Part shown: positions 27,098 to 34,967 of the stretch, piece after piece
How the letters are laid out: each line of letters starts with the position of its first letter
How positions within the stretch are numbered: the first letter of the stretch is position 1
From: a virus
Virus record (IMG/VR): IMGVR_UViG_3300031885_000062
Span: 1-35,846 of that record
DNA length: 35,846 bases
Strand: one strand, 5' to 3'
Made by a program: the position numbers and the translations under genes
Notes under the pieces: model-generated
Seen by the model: the letters and a program-made list of their open reading frames with translations, nothing else
Database searches by the model: none
What the model was told of the DNA's origin: nothing

Positions 27098-27570
27098 TCT
27101 TCCATCTCCTTTCGGCTTATCTTGAGCCGGTAGTTGACCGTCAACAGTAAGGCCCAGCCCCGTATTTCGCGGGGCAACACCTGTTCTCCGCCGTCTGGCC
27201 TAAAGGCGCCCACGTCGAGTTCGCACCCGTACACGTACGACAGGCCTAGACTCGGGTTACTGGCAATAGCCGCGAGCACAGCCCACGTCGCCGGGAAGAG
27301 CATGAACGGCGCCCGGTAATCTGTGGTCGACAGCAGCGCGCCGAACGACGCTATTACCTCGTGGTGCGTAGACGTTTTGCCTACGTGAACGACCCCGCCG
27401 ACTGGCACTACCACGAGCTCCGGCGCATCTCCCGGCTGAAGCGTTTCCTTGAACGGCGAGTACCGGTTCAACTTTACGCGGTTCCCAGGCTGTATTAGGC
27501 CGGCCACGGCCGGCGACCGCTCGAGCGCGTCCCACAGCGCGTCGTACACGTCTGTCAGCGGGTTATTCAT
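27076..27570 (-). CDS. Tail terminator-like protein
   Basis: A protein of 164 residues. The N-terminus NPLTDVYDALWDALERSPAV, a central beta region and a late TVNYRLKISRKEMEEW suggest the alpha/beta fold of lambda gpU-type terminators. Tail terminators cap the tube and fix its length together with the tape measure. The ATG at 27570 overlaps the TGA of the gpG-like gene, and the gene's end overlaps the next start by 22 bases. The role is inferred mainly from gene order (after connector proteins, before tail tube). Confidence 0.6.
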   Translation of the reverse strand: MNNPLTDVYDALWDALERSPAVAGLIQPGNRVKLNRYSPFKETLQPGDAPELVVVPVGGVVHVGKTSTHHEVIASFGALLSTTDYRAPFMLFPATWAVLAAIASNPSLGLSYVYGCELDVGAFRPDGGEQVLPREIRGWALLLTVNYRLKISRKEMEEWTLQAT

Positions 27571-28109
27571 CTCGACCTCTTGCCGTACCGGGCCATCGTC
27601 TTCTGCGCCATCGCCACGGCGTCGGCCTTCATGCCTTTAGCCGTCTGTGAATCGGGCAACACTATTATCTGTCTTCGGGGGACCGGCGGCAGCCCCTGGT
27701 TGTGGATGGCAGCGAGCCTGGCTATGGTGAGCCGGCCTTTGGGGTGGCGCGCCGGCCCGCCGAACCCCACTTCGAACCCGCCCGAAGTCCGCCGGTAGAG
27801 ATTCCCCGGCGCGCCGATATCGAGCGCGCCGAACAGCGTGCCGGTGTCTACGAGAATGGCGTGTTTCCGCGGCCCGCTCCAGGTAGGCCTGGCCACCCGG
27901 CGCCGTGCTCGCCGTAATGGCGGCCAGTCCCCTCCGCCGCGAGAAAACGTCGAAAAGCGTCGTTTAGCGAAGGCCAAGTACCGCACCCCCCACAGAGAAA
28001 ATAACCGGTCCATCGGTTCTATGGTGCCGGCGCGCTGACACGCGGCGCGCACGTCGCGCACTACGCGGTCCAACGGTCTCAAATCGAGCTTATACGATAT
28101 CGGGCGCAT
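27567..28109 (-). CDS. Mu gpG-like virion morphogenesis/tail completion protein
   Basis: A protein of 180 residues, basic. The N-terminus YKLDLRPLDRVVRDVRAACQ, the central Arg-rich loop and LVDTGTLFGALDIG (the conserved V/L-D-TG-xL motif), then RLTIARLAAIHNQGLPPVPR with the IHNQG...PxR signature, match Mu gpG-like tail completion/head-tail joining proteins. I chose ATG 28109, which overlaps the upstream gene by 20 bases; the longest frame would overlap it far more. Ribosome binding site weak (GGAAG). Confidence 0.75.
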   Translation of the reverse strand: MRPISYKLDLRPLDRVVRDVRAACQRAGTIEPMDRLFSLWGVRYLAFAKRRFSTFSRGGGDWPPLRRARRRVARPTWSGPRKHAILVDTGTLFGALDIGAPGNLYRRTSGGFEVGFGGPARHPKGRLTIARLAAIHNQGLPPVPRRQIIVLPDSQTAKGMKADAVAMAQKTMARYGKRSR

Positions 28110-28470
28110 GCGCTCTACTTCCCGGTAAATTTCGACAGCCCGAAACGAACGCGGCCATCTCGTTGCGTACACCTTCTTCCATCGAAGCCATCTTGTCGTC
28201 GGGCGACTCTGTCTCACGGAGGCCCCGTTTCTTGTAAAGGTAAACTCCAGCCAGCCGGACCGACCAGTTCTTCACCGTGGCGCTGACTGTCAGCGGAACC
28301 TCGTAACGGGTGCCCTCGAACGTCGAGTCTATTTCGGCGTCTGCCCAGTCGAGCGCCTCAGTTACCGCGTCCGAATCGACGGCTGGCACGCCTGTGTTCT
28401 CCGGGTCGCTCCAGCGGGCTACGTTGCTTTCGCCGAAATAACTAGTTACGTCTGCTTCCGCGGCGTACAT
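28090..28470 (-). CDS. Head-tail connector, Mu gp36-like (DUF1320)
   Basis: A protein of 126 residues. The N-terminus YAAEADVTSYFGESNVARWS, central ALDWADAEIDSTFEGTRYEVP and helical C-terminus are diagnostic for the DUF1320/gp36 head completion family. It is expected at the portal as an adaptor between head and tail. The ATG at 28470 has GGAGACGCAG. A hairpin separates it from the capsid gene. Confidence 0.82.
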   Translation of the reverse strand: MYAAEADVTSYFGESNVARWSDPENTGVPAVDSDAVTEALDWADAEIDSTFEGTRYEVPLTVSATVKNWSVRLAGVYLYKKRGLRETESPDDKMASMEEGVRNEMAAFVSGCRNLPGSRAHAPDIV

Positions 28471-28485
28471 CTGCGTCTCCGTAAA

Positions 28486-28521
28486 GAACAGGGAGAAACG
28501 ACTCGTCGCCTCTCCCCGTTC
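28486..28521 (-). terminator. Hairpin after the major capsid gene
   Basis: An interrupted stem: GAAC/GTTC, GGGAGA/TCTCCC and CGAC/GTCG with small mismatches and a two-base loop, between the capsid stop and the DUF1320 ribosome binding site. On the minus strand it is followed by TTCTTT, too short for a strong terminator. Stabilisation or partial termination that raises capsid expression over downstream genes is plausible. Confidence 0.5.
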
Positions 28522-28535
28522 GCCGGTACCTGCTG

Positions 28536-29663
28536 CTATGCAGCGGTAGTCGTAGTGGCCGCTTCGGTAGTGGTCGTAGGCGCCACGAAACAGGTGTCCG
28601 CGATGAACACCGCGCCGGGCACCTTTATGACAGGCAAGAACGTGTCGCCCGCCATGTGCTTAACGCCCACGGGGTCCGCCGTTATCTCGGCGTAACTGAA
28701 CATGCCCTTCGCGAGAGATATGTTCATCAGCGCCGCTTCGCCCGTCGAACCGCCGAGGCCCAGCGTGTCGGGCACGGGGTACGTGCCTTCGATGAGGTCC
28801 CACCAGTCGGCAGACGGGGCGGGGGTGAACGTCACCTGGTCCGCCGGAAACAGCGTCTGCACGACGCCGTCGTTGTCTGTGAAACCGAATGCCGCAGCCG
28901 AGATCCACGTGAACCCGAGGAAGCCCTGCGGTATCGTGCCCTGCCCGACCGCGTTGGCGTAGGCGGGGTTGCCGTTGATGACCCCGGCCAGCGTGGTGTT
29001 GTTGAATAGGTAGCCCGGGATATTCTCCCCGTAGAACGCGTATGCCAGCGGGTACCCCGTGTTGAGAAGCGACGTGCGCTTCAGCGCCTCTACCTGTCCG
29101 ACGATGTCCGTGTCGGGGTCGTCCCACGACCCGTCGATGAGGCCGTCGAGTTGGCCGAGATTGTCGGCGGGCACGCCGAAATCTATCTCGTAGGCCGCGC
29201 CGACCGCCGACGCCAAGAGGTTGCCCTCGGCGTCAACGTACACGTGCCCGAGCGCGATGGCCGACTGTATGGCCGCCTTGCGCAAATTCTCGAACAGCGC
29301 CGAGAACTCGCGCGTCTGCCTGGCGACTTCTTCTTCTCCGAGCCGCTGCTTGGCTTCGCTCTCCATAGACTGGAGGTTGATGAGCGTGGCCGGCAGGTGG
29401 TTGATGTGCTCGAACGTGTGGATTAGGCGTATCGGCACCTCGGTCACGCCTCTCTGCGCCCGCCGCTCCGACGGCGAGCCGTACTGGACAATGCGCGCCG
29501 TCTGGCGCGTGCCGTTCACCTTGAAATACGAACCTGTGTTGCCCTCGACGGTACGGGTAGCGGTCAGGAAGGCCGGAGGCACCACGTCGGGCAGCCCCGT
29601 TTTGACTCCCTGAATCACACCCGTTAAGTTCCGCCCGCCGAGGATTTGAAGAAGCGTCTTCAT
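28536..29663 (-). CDS. Major capsid protein (lambda gpE-like) with Thr-rich tail
   Basis: A protein of 375 residues. The order of elements (N-terminal ILGGRNLTG, NGTRQTARIVQYGSPSERRA, VPIRLIHTFEHINHLPATLI, then the central helix MESEAKQRLGEEEVARQTRE) fits the lambda gpE-type HK97-fold capsid family. The last 16 residues are APTTTTEAATTTTAA preceded by Val, a mucin-like tail not expected in the family and probably surface-exposed. The ATG at 29663 has GGAGGACGGAGA. It follows decoration and protease/scaffold genes in canonical order. Confidence 0.88.
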   Translation of the reverse strand: MKTLLQILGGRNLTGVIQGVKTGLPDVVPPAFLTATRTVEGNTGSYFKVNGTRQTARIVQYGSPSERRAQRGVTEVPIRLIHTFEHINHLPATLINLQSMESEAKQRLGEEEVARQTREFSALFENLRKAAIQSAIALGHVYVDAEGNLLASAVGAAYEIDFGVPADNLGQLDGLIDGSWDDPDTDIVGQVEALKRTSLLNTGYPLAYAFYGENIPGYLFNNTTLAGVINGNPAYANAVGQGTIPQGFLGFTWISAAAFGFTDNDGVVQTLFPADQVTFTPAPSADWWDLIEGTYPVPDTLGLGGSTGEAALMNISLAKGMFSYAEITADPVGVKHMAGDTFLPVIKVPGAVFIADTCFVAPTTTTEAATTTTAA

Positions 29664-29702
29664 TCTCCGTCCTCCTCCGTCAGTTCCACGAAAACGACGA
29701 CA

Positions 29703-30395
29703 CTACGATATGTCGTCGAACGTAACGTACAACCCGCGCACCACCATCCACGTGCGCAGGTACGCGTTGAGCCCCGTGTCGGCCGGGTAGTTGACCACCG
29801 TGTCGTGGTCGAGGTACCCGCCTATCACCACGCTCGGGCACTGCGCGTCGATGTTAGCGCTGTCTTCGTCGGTGACCTTCACGCCGTAGCCGTCGCCGAC
29901 GAACCCCGCCGGGACTTCCGAGCCGTCTTCTGGCATGAGATACGAACCGGCGATCCGCGCCGCGCTCAGCGCGCTGCAGGTGATGACGCCCGTTACGGTG
30001 TCCACGGCGCTGTACGTCACCTGTATCGTCGAACAATCGCCGCCGGCTGTCGCGTTCCCGTAGAGACCGAAGGTACCCGAACTGCCGATGCGCCGCACGA
30101 GCTCAACGGCCACCGCGGGGTCTACCTCCAGCGCTACCGAGTTCAGCGCTTCGTCGTGCAGCAGCACGCCGATGATGCTGGGCGCGTAGAGGCCAGAAGC
30201 CATCACTTTCCCGATGATGAGACCGGCGCGGAGCACGTCTACGTCGCCCGTGTTCCCGGGGTCTCGCGACAGGGAGCCGTCGACCACTACGCCGCCGGGC
30301 TTCAGCACCGCGCCCCTGTCGGTCTTGAGCAGCGCGCGGTAGCCGGCTTCGCGTTCCGTTCCCATACCGGGAACGGCATTGTAATCAGGACTCAT
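29703..30395 (-). CDS. Head decoration protein
   Basis: A protein of 230 residues. The N-terminal half reads GGVVVDGSLSRDPGNTGDVD, then VLRAGLIIGKVMASGLYAPS, the lambda gpD-type decoration fold pattern; the second half is beta-rich and longer than in gpD. Decoration trimers stabilise the expanded capsid. The ATG at 30395 has GGAGGATAGAAC. Location between scaffold and capsid genes supports the call. No Thr-rich tail. Confidence 0.8.
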   Translation of the reverse strand: MSPDYNAVPGMGTEREAGYRALLKTDRGAVLKPGGVVVDGSLSRDPGNTGDVDVLRAGLIIGKVMASGLYAPSIIGVLLHDEALNSVALEVDPAVAVELVRRIGSSGTFGLYGNATAGGDCSTIQVTYSAVDTVTGVITCSALSAARIAGSYLMPEDGSEVPAGFVGDGYGVKVTDEDSANIDAQCPSVVIGGYLDHDTVVNYPADTGLNAYLRTWMVVRGLYVTFDDIS

Positions 30396-30436
30396 GTTCT
30401 ATCCTCCGTGTACCTGGCCCGTGTTTTCCGGCGCCG

Positions 30437-30916
30437 CTACGTCTTGGGTCCGCCGGCTAAATCTATCATCTCCTTCATCGTCTCGGGGTCGTGCAGCGCT
30501 TCGCCATCGGGCACGGCCCGGGAGAGGTCCTGCACGCCGGTCCGCCCGCCGGCGGGCCTCTCGTCTTTCAGCGCAAGAGAATCGAGCACCGATCTCGCGG
30601 GGCTCGAGTCGCCCTGCCGCGCGAGCGACCACGTCGCCCGCTTTTCCGCCGTTCCCACCAGCGCGACTTTCAGCGCGTCGGCAGCCTTGCGGCCGATCCT
30701 CCCAGAAGTGAACAGCGACTCTACGCGCTCCTCGACCGTGGCAGCCGCGAGCTCGACCGTGTCGGGGTCGATCTTGGCCTCGAGAGCCGTGAGCCGTTTG
30801 CCGAGGTCATCTTTGTCGCGCTGAAGAGACGCAACGAACTCGCGCACGGTGTCCACCGCGGTCTCGTCGTCCAGCGTGTCCTTGCCGATAATCTTCGCCA
30901 ATGCGTTCAGGTCCAT
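30437..30916 (-). CDS. Nested scaffold protein from an internal start
   Basis: An in-frame ATG at 30916, inside the protease gene (codon 264), has a perfect ribosome binding site AGGAGG eight bases upstream. It would give a 159-residue, highly charged helical protein (DLGKRLTALEAKIDPDTVEL) matching the scaffold part alone. Internal starts of this kind produce the scaffolds lambda Nu3 and Mu Z. Use of this start is inferred. Confidence 0.6.
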   Translation of the reverse strand: MDLNALAKIIGKDTLDDETAVDTVREFVASLQRDKDDLGKRLTALEAKIDPDTVELAAATVEERVESLFTSGRIGRKAADALKVALVGTAEKRATWSLARQGDSSPARSVLDSLALKDERPAGGRTGVQDLSRAVPDGEALHDPETMKEMIDLAGGPKT

Positions 30917-31705
30917 GATATCATCCTCCTCAGTCTCTGTTACGCGAGAGGCAGCGTAGCCTATCGCCTGAAATTCTTCTTGGCCGGGCACTATTGGCTG
31001 CTGCGCCAGGGAGACGTGCGAAATAGCTTCGCCGTACGAGTTGCCCACACCGTCTTTGTAGTTAGGCACGACAGACACCGACACGTTGCGCACCCGTTTC
31101 GCGAGCTCGATGCCCTCGCCCACCATTTCGACGCGGGCGTACAGCACGTCGTTGTCTCGGAAGAGGTCCCTGACGTAGCCGAAGATCTTCTCGGCCGACG
31201 ACTTATGGTCCACCACGACCTCGACGTCAACGCCGTTGTCTCTCATGCGCCTGAAAGCCGCCACCCAACAGTCAATTCTCTCTTGGTCTACCGCGAGGTA
31301 CCAGCCCTCTTCGGGATGGTAGAACGTACCTACCCGTATCACGTCTTTGAAGAAGGACTGCACCGGCGCCCCGGCAGCGTTCTTAGTCCGCTCGGCGCCT
31401 TCGCGAAAGGCGCTCTCGCCGGCCGGAAAATCGTAACGGTCTCGCGCCGCGTTCTTCGCCGGCTCGAAAAGCAGGTACTTGACGCCGTTGTCCCTGAGCC
31501 ACTTTTTCGCGGCGGAAACCGTCCAGTGCTCGACGGGGAAGCGCAGGGCTTGCGGCACTACGCCCTCGGGCACCTTGGCCCACAAAATAGACACCGTCTT
31601 CGGCACCCGTATCTTGTCGTACAGTTTGCCGCCGTCGGTGCGCCGGTAGTCCCGATACTTGCCCGGCGGCTGAAGTCGAGCCGCGTGTTCATTCGCGTAC
31701 GGCAT
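30437..31705 (-). CDS. Prohead protease with C-terminal scaffold (Mu gpI-like)
   Basis: A protein of 422 residues. The region from about 130 to 260 matches Mu I-type proteases: VVVDHKSSAEKIFGYVRDLF with the likely catalytic His, RVRNVSVSVVPNY with the likely nucleophile Ser, and EAISHVSLAQQPIVPGQEEF. Residues 264-422 are a charged helical scaffold. The protease matures the head and degrades the scaffold. The ATG at 31705 has GGAGGG. Its unusual length in front (about 120 residues) includes a DUF-like region EHWTVSAAKKWLRDN of unknown role. Catalytic residues are read by motif, not by structure. Confidence 0.8.
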   Translation of the reverse strand: MPYANEHAARLQPPGKYRDYRRTDGGKLYDKIRVPKTVSILWAKVPEGVVPQALRFPVEHWTVSAAKKWLRDNGVKYLLFEPAKNAARDRYDFPAGESAFREGAERTKNAAGAPVQSFFKDVIRVGTFYHPEEGWYLAVDQERIDCWVAAFRRMRDNGVDVEVVVDHKSSAEKIFGYVRDLFRDNDVLYARVEMVGEGIELAKRVRNVSVSVVPNYKDGVGNSYGEAISHVSLAQQPIVPGQEEFQAIGYAASRVTETEEDDIMDLNALAKIIGKDTLDDETAVDTVREFVASLQRDKDDLGKRLTALEAKIDPDTVELAAATVEERVESLFTSGRIGRKAADALKVALVGTAEKRATWSLARQGDSSPARSVLDSLALKDERPAGGRTGVQDLSRAVPDGEALHDPETMKEMIDLAGGPKT

Positions 31706-31723
31706 TCCATGCCCTCCATCCTA

Positions 31724-31751
31724 TTTATATAGTACGTCTAGAACGGGCCAA
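31724..31751 (-). promoter_or_regulatory. Possible promoter before the head-maturation genes
   Basis: Minus strand: -35 TTGGCC (4 of 6), 16-bp spacer, -10 TATAAA (5 of 6), overlapping the end of the minor head protein gene. The transcript would start only about 12 bases before the protease ATG, which is very short but includes the ribosome binding site. Moderate match only. Confidence 0.3.
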
Positions 31752-32654
31752 TGTAAGGACATCTTCAGACACCGCCGAAAATTTTACGCCGCGCGCGCCC
31801 AGCGGCCGGAAAGCGTTCCCGGGGCTCCAGGCCCACCCGTCGTCTGGCCTCGGCGCGGTCATCACGCCGTCTATCTCCATGTCTTCGGGGGCCCGCGTCT
31901 CTTCGGCGTCGAACACCGGTATCTTCTGACAGCGACAGTTGAACCCGTTAGGCGGCGATATACTGTCCCACAGCAGGTCATCTTTCGGCAGCGTCACGCC
32001 GTCTAAGGCTGCATGGTTCGGCCGCACGCGGTCGTCCCCGGCCGTAACGTACACGAAGCCCCACAGCGCCGCGTCTACGTCGGGCTGCGCGTACATCTCC
32101 TCGCGGCCCGCCGCGTACGCCAACTGTATTTCCGTCCTGGCGAGCGTCTCGAAGAGGTACGGCCTGTGGTCTGAGAACCCGGCAGCCGCGAGCCTGTCGC
32201 GCAGGTACGCCGTCGCCTCCGAGACGTGCATCTGTTTCTCCACTATTTCGGCGACCGCCTTCTGGGCGGCCCGTTCTACGCTGGCCGAAGCTGCCCTCAG
32301 CACGCGCGCCGCCTCGTTGCCGTACGCTTCTGCGACCCGTTTAAGCTCGGCGTCGGTGAGCCGCATTCTCGCGCGGGCTATCTTGGCGGCGTCGCCGTAC
32401 AGACTCAGCGTCTTTTCGCGAACGCCCCGCGCCGCCCAGAACCCGTACAAGTGTCCGGCCGCGAGGATCTCGTGCAGCTCCTCTTCCACGCTTGGCCAGC
32501 CGGCCCGCAGAGTCTCGACGGCGACAGCGGGTTCTCGCAGCACGCGCGGGAGAACGCGCCGTATCGTCGCCTGAAGTTCGGCCGAGGCGCGCGCCTCGAG
32601 CCTCCGCAGCTCGCCCACGTTTTTCCTCGCCGACAGAGTATAAGCCGGATTCAT
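31725..32654 (-). CDS. Minor head protein, Mu F/SPP1 gp7-like
   Basis: A protein of 309 residues. The C-terminal signature DDRVRPNHAALDGVTLP followed by SISPPNGFNCRCQKI is diagnostic for the Mu F-like minor head protein family. The N-terminal half is helical. These proteins accompany the portal inside the head and may enter the host with the DNA. The ATG at 32654 overlaps the portal stop as ATGA, so the longer upstream frame is not needed. Confidence 0.9.
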   Translation of the reverse strand: MNPAYTLSARKNVGELRRLEARASAELQATIRRVLPRVLREPAVAVETLRAGWPSVEEELHEILAAGHLYGFWAARGVREKTLSLYGDAAKIARARMRLTDAELKRVAEAYGNEAARVLRAASASVERAAQKAVAEIVEKQMHVSEATAYLRDRLAAAGFSDHRPYLFETLARTEIQLAYAAGREEMYAQPDVDAALWGFVYVTAGDDRVRPNHAALDGVTLPKDDLLWDSISPPNGFNCRCQKIPVFDAEETRAPEDMEIDGVMTAPRPDDGWAWSPGNAFRPLGARGVKFSAVSEDVLTLARSRRTI

Positions 32655-33946
32655 CTCAGCGACCTCACCGCGCGCTTCGCCCCGCGCCAAAGTTCTTCCG
32701 TCCCGTCGCCCTCCGGCTGCGGGAGCCCCACACCATCGAGCAGCGCCCTGAGGTCCACGTGCGACAGGAGCAGGTCTACGTTCTGCGGGTTGCCGAATAC
32801 GGCGAGAGCCAGCGCTCGGAGCGTCTCGCGCTCGCGCTCGCCGAGGCCGGCCGGAACTATCTCGACCGACCCGCGCGCTTCCTCGCCCCAGTTGGCGGCG
32901 AGCACGTCGTCTACCACGTACCAGTTGATAGCCCGCACGATGTCTTGGAACTCTAGGTCCGCTATGGTGATGGCTACGTCTCCGTGCGCCTCCGCCTCCG
33001 CCTTAGTGCCAGCCTGGCCCTCCGTTACCGCCCGCTCCGGGACGAGCCACCCGCGGAACATCAGCGACTCTTTGTGGCGAAGGCCCGATATGAACTCGTC
33101 CCCGTGGGCAATCTTCGGCTCGAGAAACGATATCTTCCAGGCGCGGAACCCGCCGGGGTCGCCGCCGCGCCGCATGAACTGTTCCGCGAACGCGGCGAGC
33201 GTGTTCGGCATGACGACGCCGTCCCCGCTGCCCAGTTTGGCGAGGACGTTCTTGGCCACGTCGAAGTTGTCCATCGTGCCCGACTGCGTCTCGCTCTCCC
33301 CGGGCGGGTACTCCACCAGCGGGATCGTCCCGGCTACGCGCTTCCGGTACTGGCCCTGTTTGACCATGTCCTCGAGCCACTGCCCGTAGACTGCCTTGAC
33401 GTTCTCGTGGCGCGAGCGCCCGTAGAAATTCCCGGCCTCTTCGTCGTACGTGTACACGAAACACTTCTCCGGGGCGAGGCCGACGCTTAGATTCTTCACC
33501 CCGGCGAACCGCCCCGAGTCGTCTACGCGTACCGTCGTCAGGTCCGGCAACAGCGGCTTTAACTTAGCCAGCGCGTACAGGCCATCCGCGTACTTCCATA
33601 TCTTCTCGAAGGCCTGGAACCCGTAATCGAAGGCGAACAGCGTGTTGCGTATTAGCTGCGGCCACAGCGCGACTAGCATCTTCTCGATGAACTCGCGGCG
33701 GGTTTCGTCCGACGACGCCACCGTCCAGTTGGCGCCGCGTATCGGGGCCGTGGCCGCGGCGCGCGCCAGCGCTATGCTCGGGTTAGACCGCATCTGCCGG
33801 TACAGCGAGAACGTGCCCGGCAGCGCCTTCGCCGTCGGGGCGCTCCCCGCGAGGCTCAGGCCGATAAACTTGAACTGCCCGCGAGTCTGTTCGCCAGCGT
33901 CCACACGCTCTCCGGCAGTACGTTCTGGCACTGCAGGTTCTGACAT
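32651..33946 (-). CDS. Portal protein (DUF935/Mu gp29-like)
   Basis: A protein of 431 residues. ANWTVASSDE, then ALWPQLIRNTLFAFDYGFQA followed by FEKIWK, and later GEFISGLRHKESL-like helical segments (here GDEFISGLRHKESLMFRG) match DUF935 portals of Mu-like heads. The dodecameric portal is the DNA entry channel and docks the terminase. I chose ATG 33946 with GGAGGG; the longest frame begins 13 codons earlier. It overlaps the end of the GT9 gene by 91 bases in another frame. It is separated from terminase by two genes, an interruption of the usual order. Confidence 0.85.
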   Translation of the reverse strand: MSEPAVPERTAGERVDAGEQTRGQFKFIGLSLAGSAPTAKALPGTFSLYRQMRSNPSIALARAAATAPIRGANWTVASSDETRREFIEKMLVALWPQLIRNTLFAFDYGFQAFEKIWKYADGLYALAKLKPLLPDLTTVRVDDSGRFAGVKNLSVGLAPEKCFVYTYDEEAGNFYGRSRHENVKAVYGQWLEDMVKQGQYRKRVAGTIPLVEYPPGESETQSGTMDNFDVAKNVLAKLGSGDGVVMPNTLAAFAEQFMRRGGDPGGFRAWKISFLEPKIAHGDEFISGLRHKESLMFRGWLVPERAVTEGQAGTKAEAEAHGDVAITIADLEFQDIVRAINWYVVDDVLAANWGEEARGSVEIVPAGLGERERETLRALALAVFGNPQNVDLLLSHVDLRALLDGVGLPQPEGDGTEELWRGAKRAVRSLR

Positions 33947-34710
33947 TTTCGCCACCCTCCGTTTCTCTGACAGTCTGCCTGGCACGGCAGGCCAACGCTG
34001 ACAACAGTAGCCGTGCGATGGAACTCGGGGTCCCAGTTCTTAACCGTCGACGTGAAAGTGAACACTACGACGGTAGGCACGCCGAGGGCGCACGCCGCGT
34101 GGTACATGCCGCAGTCGGTGGCCACCACGCACCCGGCGCCCGCCAACAGGTTCAGCGACGCCGACATGGGCAGGCCCGTCTTGTCGACGACGCCCGGGAC
34201 CCGTTCTCCCGCGGCCGCGCCTATGCAGCAGGCGCGCGAGCCCGCCATCTCCCCCAGCGCGGCGAAACCCGGCCACGCTTTCAGAGACCAGCGGCCGTCG
34301 AACCGGCCGGCGGCGAAAACAAACTCGAACCGTTCTCCGTCGGCAGCGCCGTTCACCAGCCCGCGCGCCGGAGGCCTGGGGACTCCCAGGTCGTCGAGCG
34401 CAGACGCGCACACGTCGACCTCAGACCGGTCGAACGACATTCGCTGTCTCGCGGGGTCGTTAAGCACCGGCAGGCCGTTCCACCTGCGCCCGCCGACGAG
34501 CGCACCAGCCCACCCCACCGCCACGACGCCCTCGTAGCGCCGCGTGGTAGTAGCGTACCGGTGGAAGAGGCTCTTCCGGACCGCCGGCGGATACAGGCAA
34601 CCGACGAGGTGGAACTCGGCCGTCTCCCCCGCGTCCGACAGGGCGCGCTGCACGCACGTAGCCTGGACGCCGTTGCCGAGGCCGCCGCGCGCTAACACTA
34701 AAACTCTCAC
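33856..34710 (-). CDS. Family 9 glycosyltransferase (heptosyltransferase-like)
   Basis: A GT-B protein of 284 residues. The N-terminus VLVLARGGLGN matches the GT9 acceptor-binding loop. The C-terminal part has the donor-site signature CVVATDCGMYHAACALGVPT followed by VVVFTFTST, and a terminal four-Cys cluster (LPCQADCQRNGGWRKCQ and NLQCQ) seen in many GT9 enzymes. GT9 enzymes normally add heptose to lipopolysaccharide; phage copies may modify the virion, phage DNA or the host surface. The start is GTG 34710 with GGAG. It interrupts the terminase-portal order, so it looks like an acquired gene. Confidence 0.82.
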   Translation of the reverse strand: MRVLVLARGGLGNGVQATCVQRALSDAGETAEFHLVGCLYPPAVRKSLFHRYATTTRRYEGVVAVGWAGALVGGRRWNGLPVLNDPARQRMSFDRSEVDVCASALDDLGVPRPPARGLVNGAADGERFEFVFAAGRFDGRWSLKAWPGFAALGEMAGSRACCIGAAAGERVPGVVDKTGLPMSASLNLLAGAGCVVATDCGMYHAACALGVPTVVVFTFTSTVKNWDPEFHRTATVVSVGLPCQADCQRNGGWRKCQNLQCQNVLPESVWTLANRLAGSSSLSA

Positions 34711-34712
34711 CT

Positions 34713-34967
34713 CTATTCTCCCACGACTCCGACGCGCGCCGCGCCGTCGTTCAACGTCTTCTCCCTACGACACACGACATCGGTCTCCGGCAGGCCGGCG
34801 ACGTGGGCCAACTCTTCCCGCAAACGGACCGCGTCGCCATAGAAACATTCGAACCATATCGCCGTCGGCCGTGCCGGCCACAGGCCCCTGAACCGGTTAC
34901 GTTCTTCGGCGAACCGGGCCGCCAGGTCTTCTGAGAACGGGGCCACCGTGAACACTATCTCTTTCAT
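34713..34967 (-). CDS. Hypothetical protein, 84 residues
   Basis: The ATG at 34967 overlaps the terL stop as ATGA. Composition is ordinary soluble alpha/beta (KEIVFTVAPFSEDLAARFAE, then IWFECFYGDAVRLREELAHV). No motif, signal or Cys cluster. It lies between terL and the GT9 gene and may belong with either; a partner of the glycosyltransferase is possible but unsupported. Confidence 0.6.
   Translation of the reverse strand: MKEIVFTVAPFSEDLAARFAEERNRFRGLWPARPTAIWFECFYGDAVRLREELAHVAGLPETDVVCRREKTLNDGAARVGVVGE

Noticed and set aside
29646-31732. Overlapping plus-strand frames of 392 and 413 codons
   Set aside because: Antisense to decoration and protease/scaffold genes that have good ribosome binding sites and family motifs; the plus-strand products show no recognisable domain.
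32226-33389. Plus-strand open frame of 387 codons
   Set aside because: Antisense to the minor head protein and portal genes; Ser/Arg/Pro-rich composition of a shadow frame.
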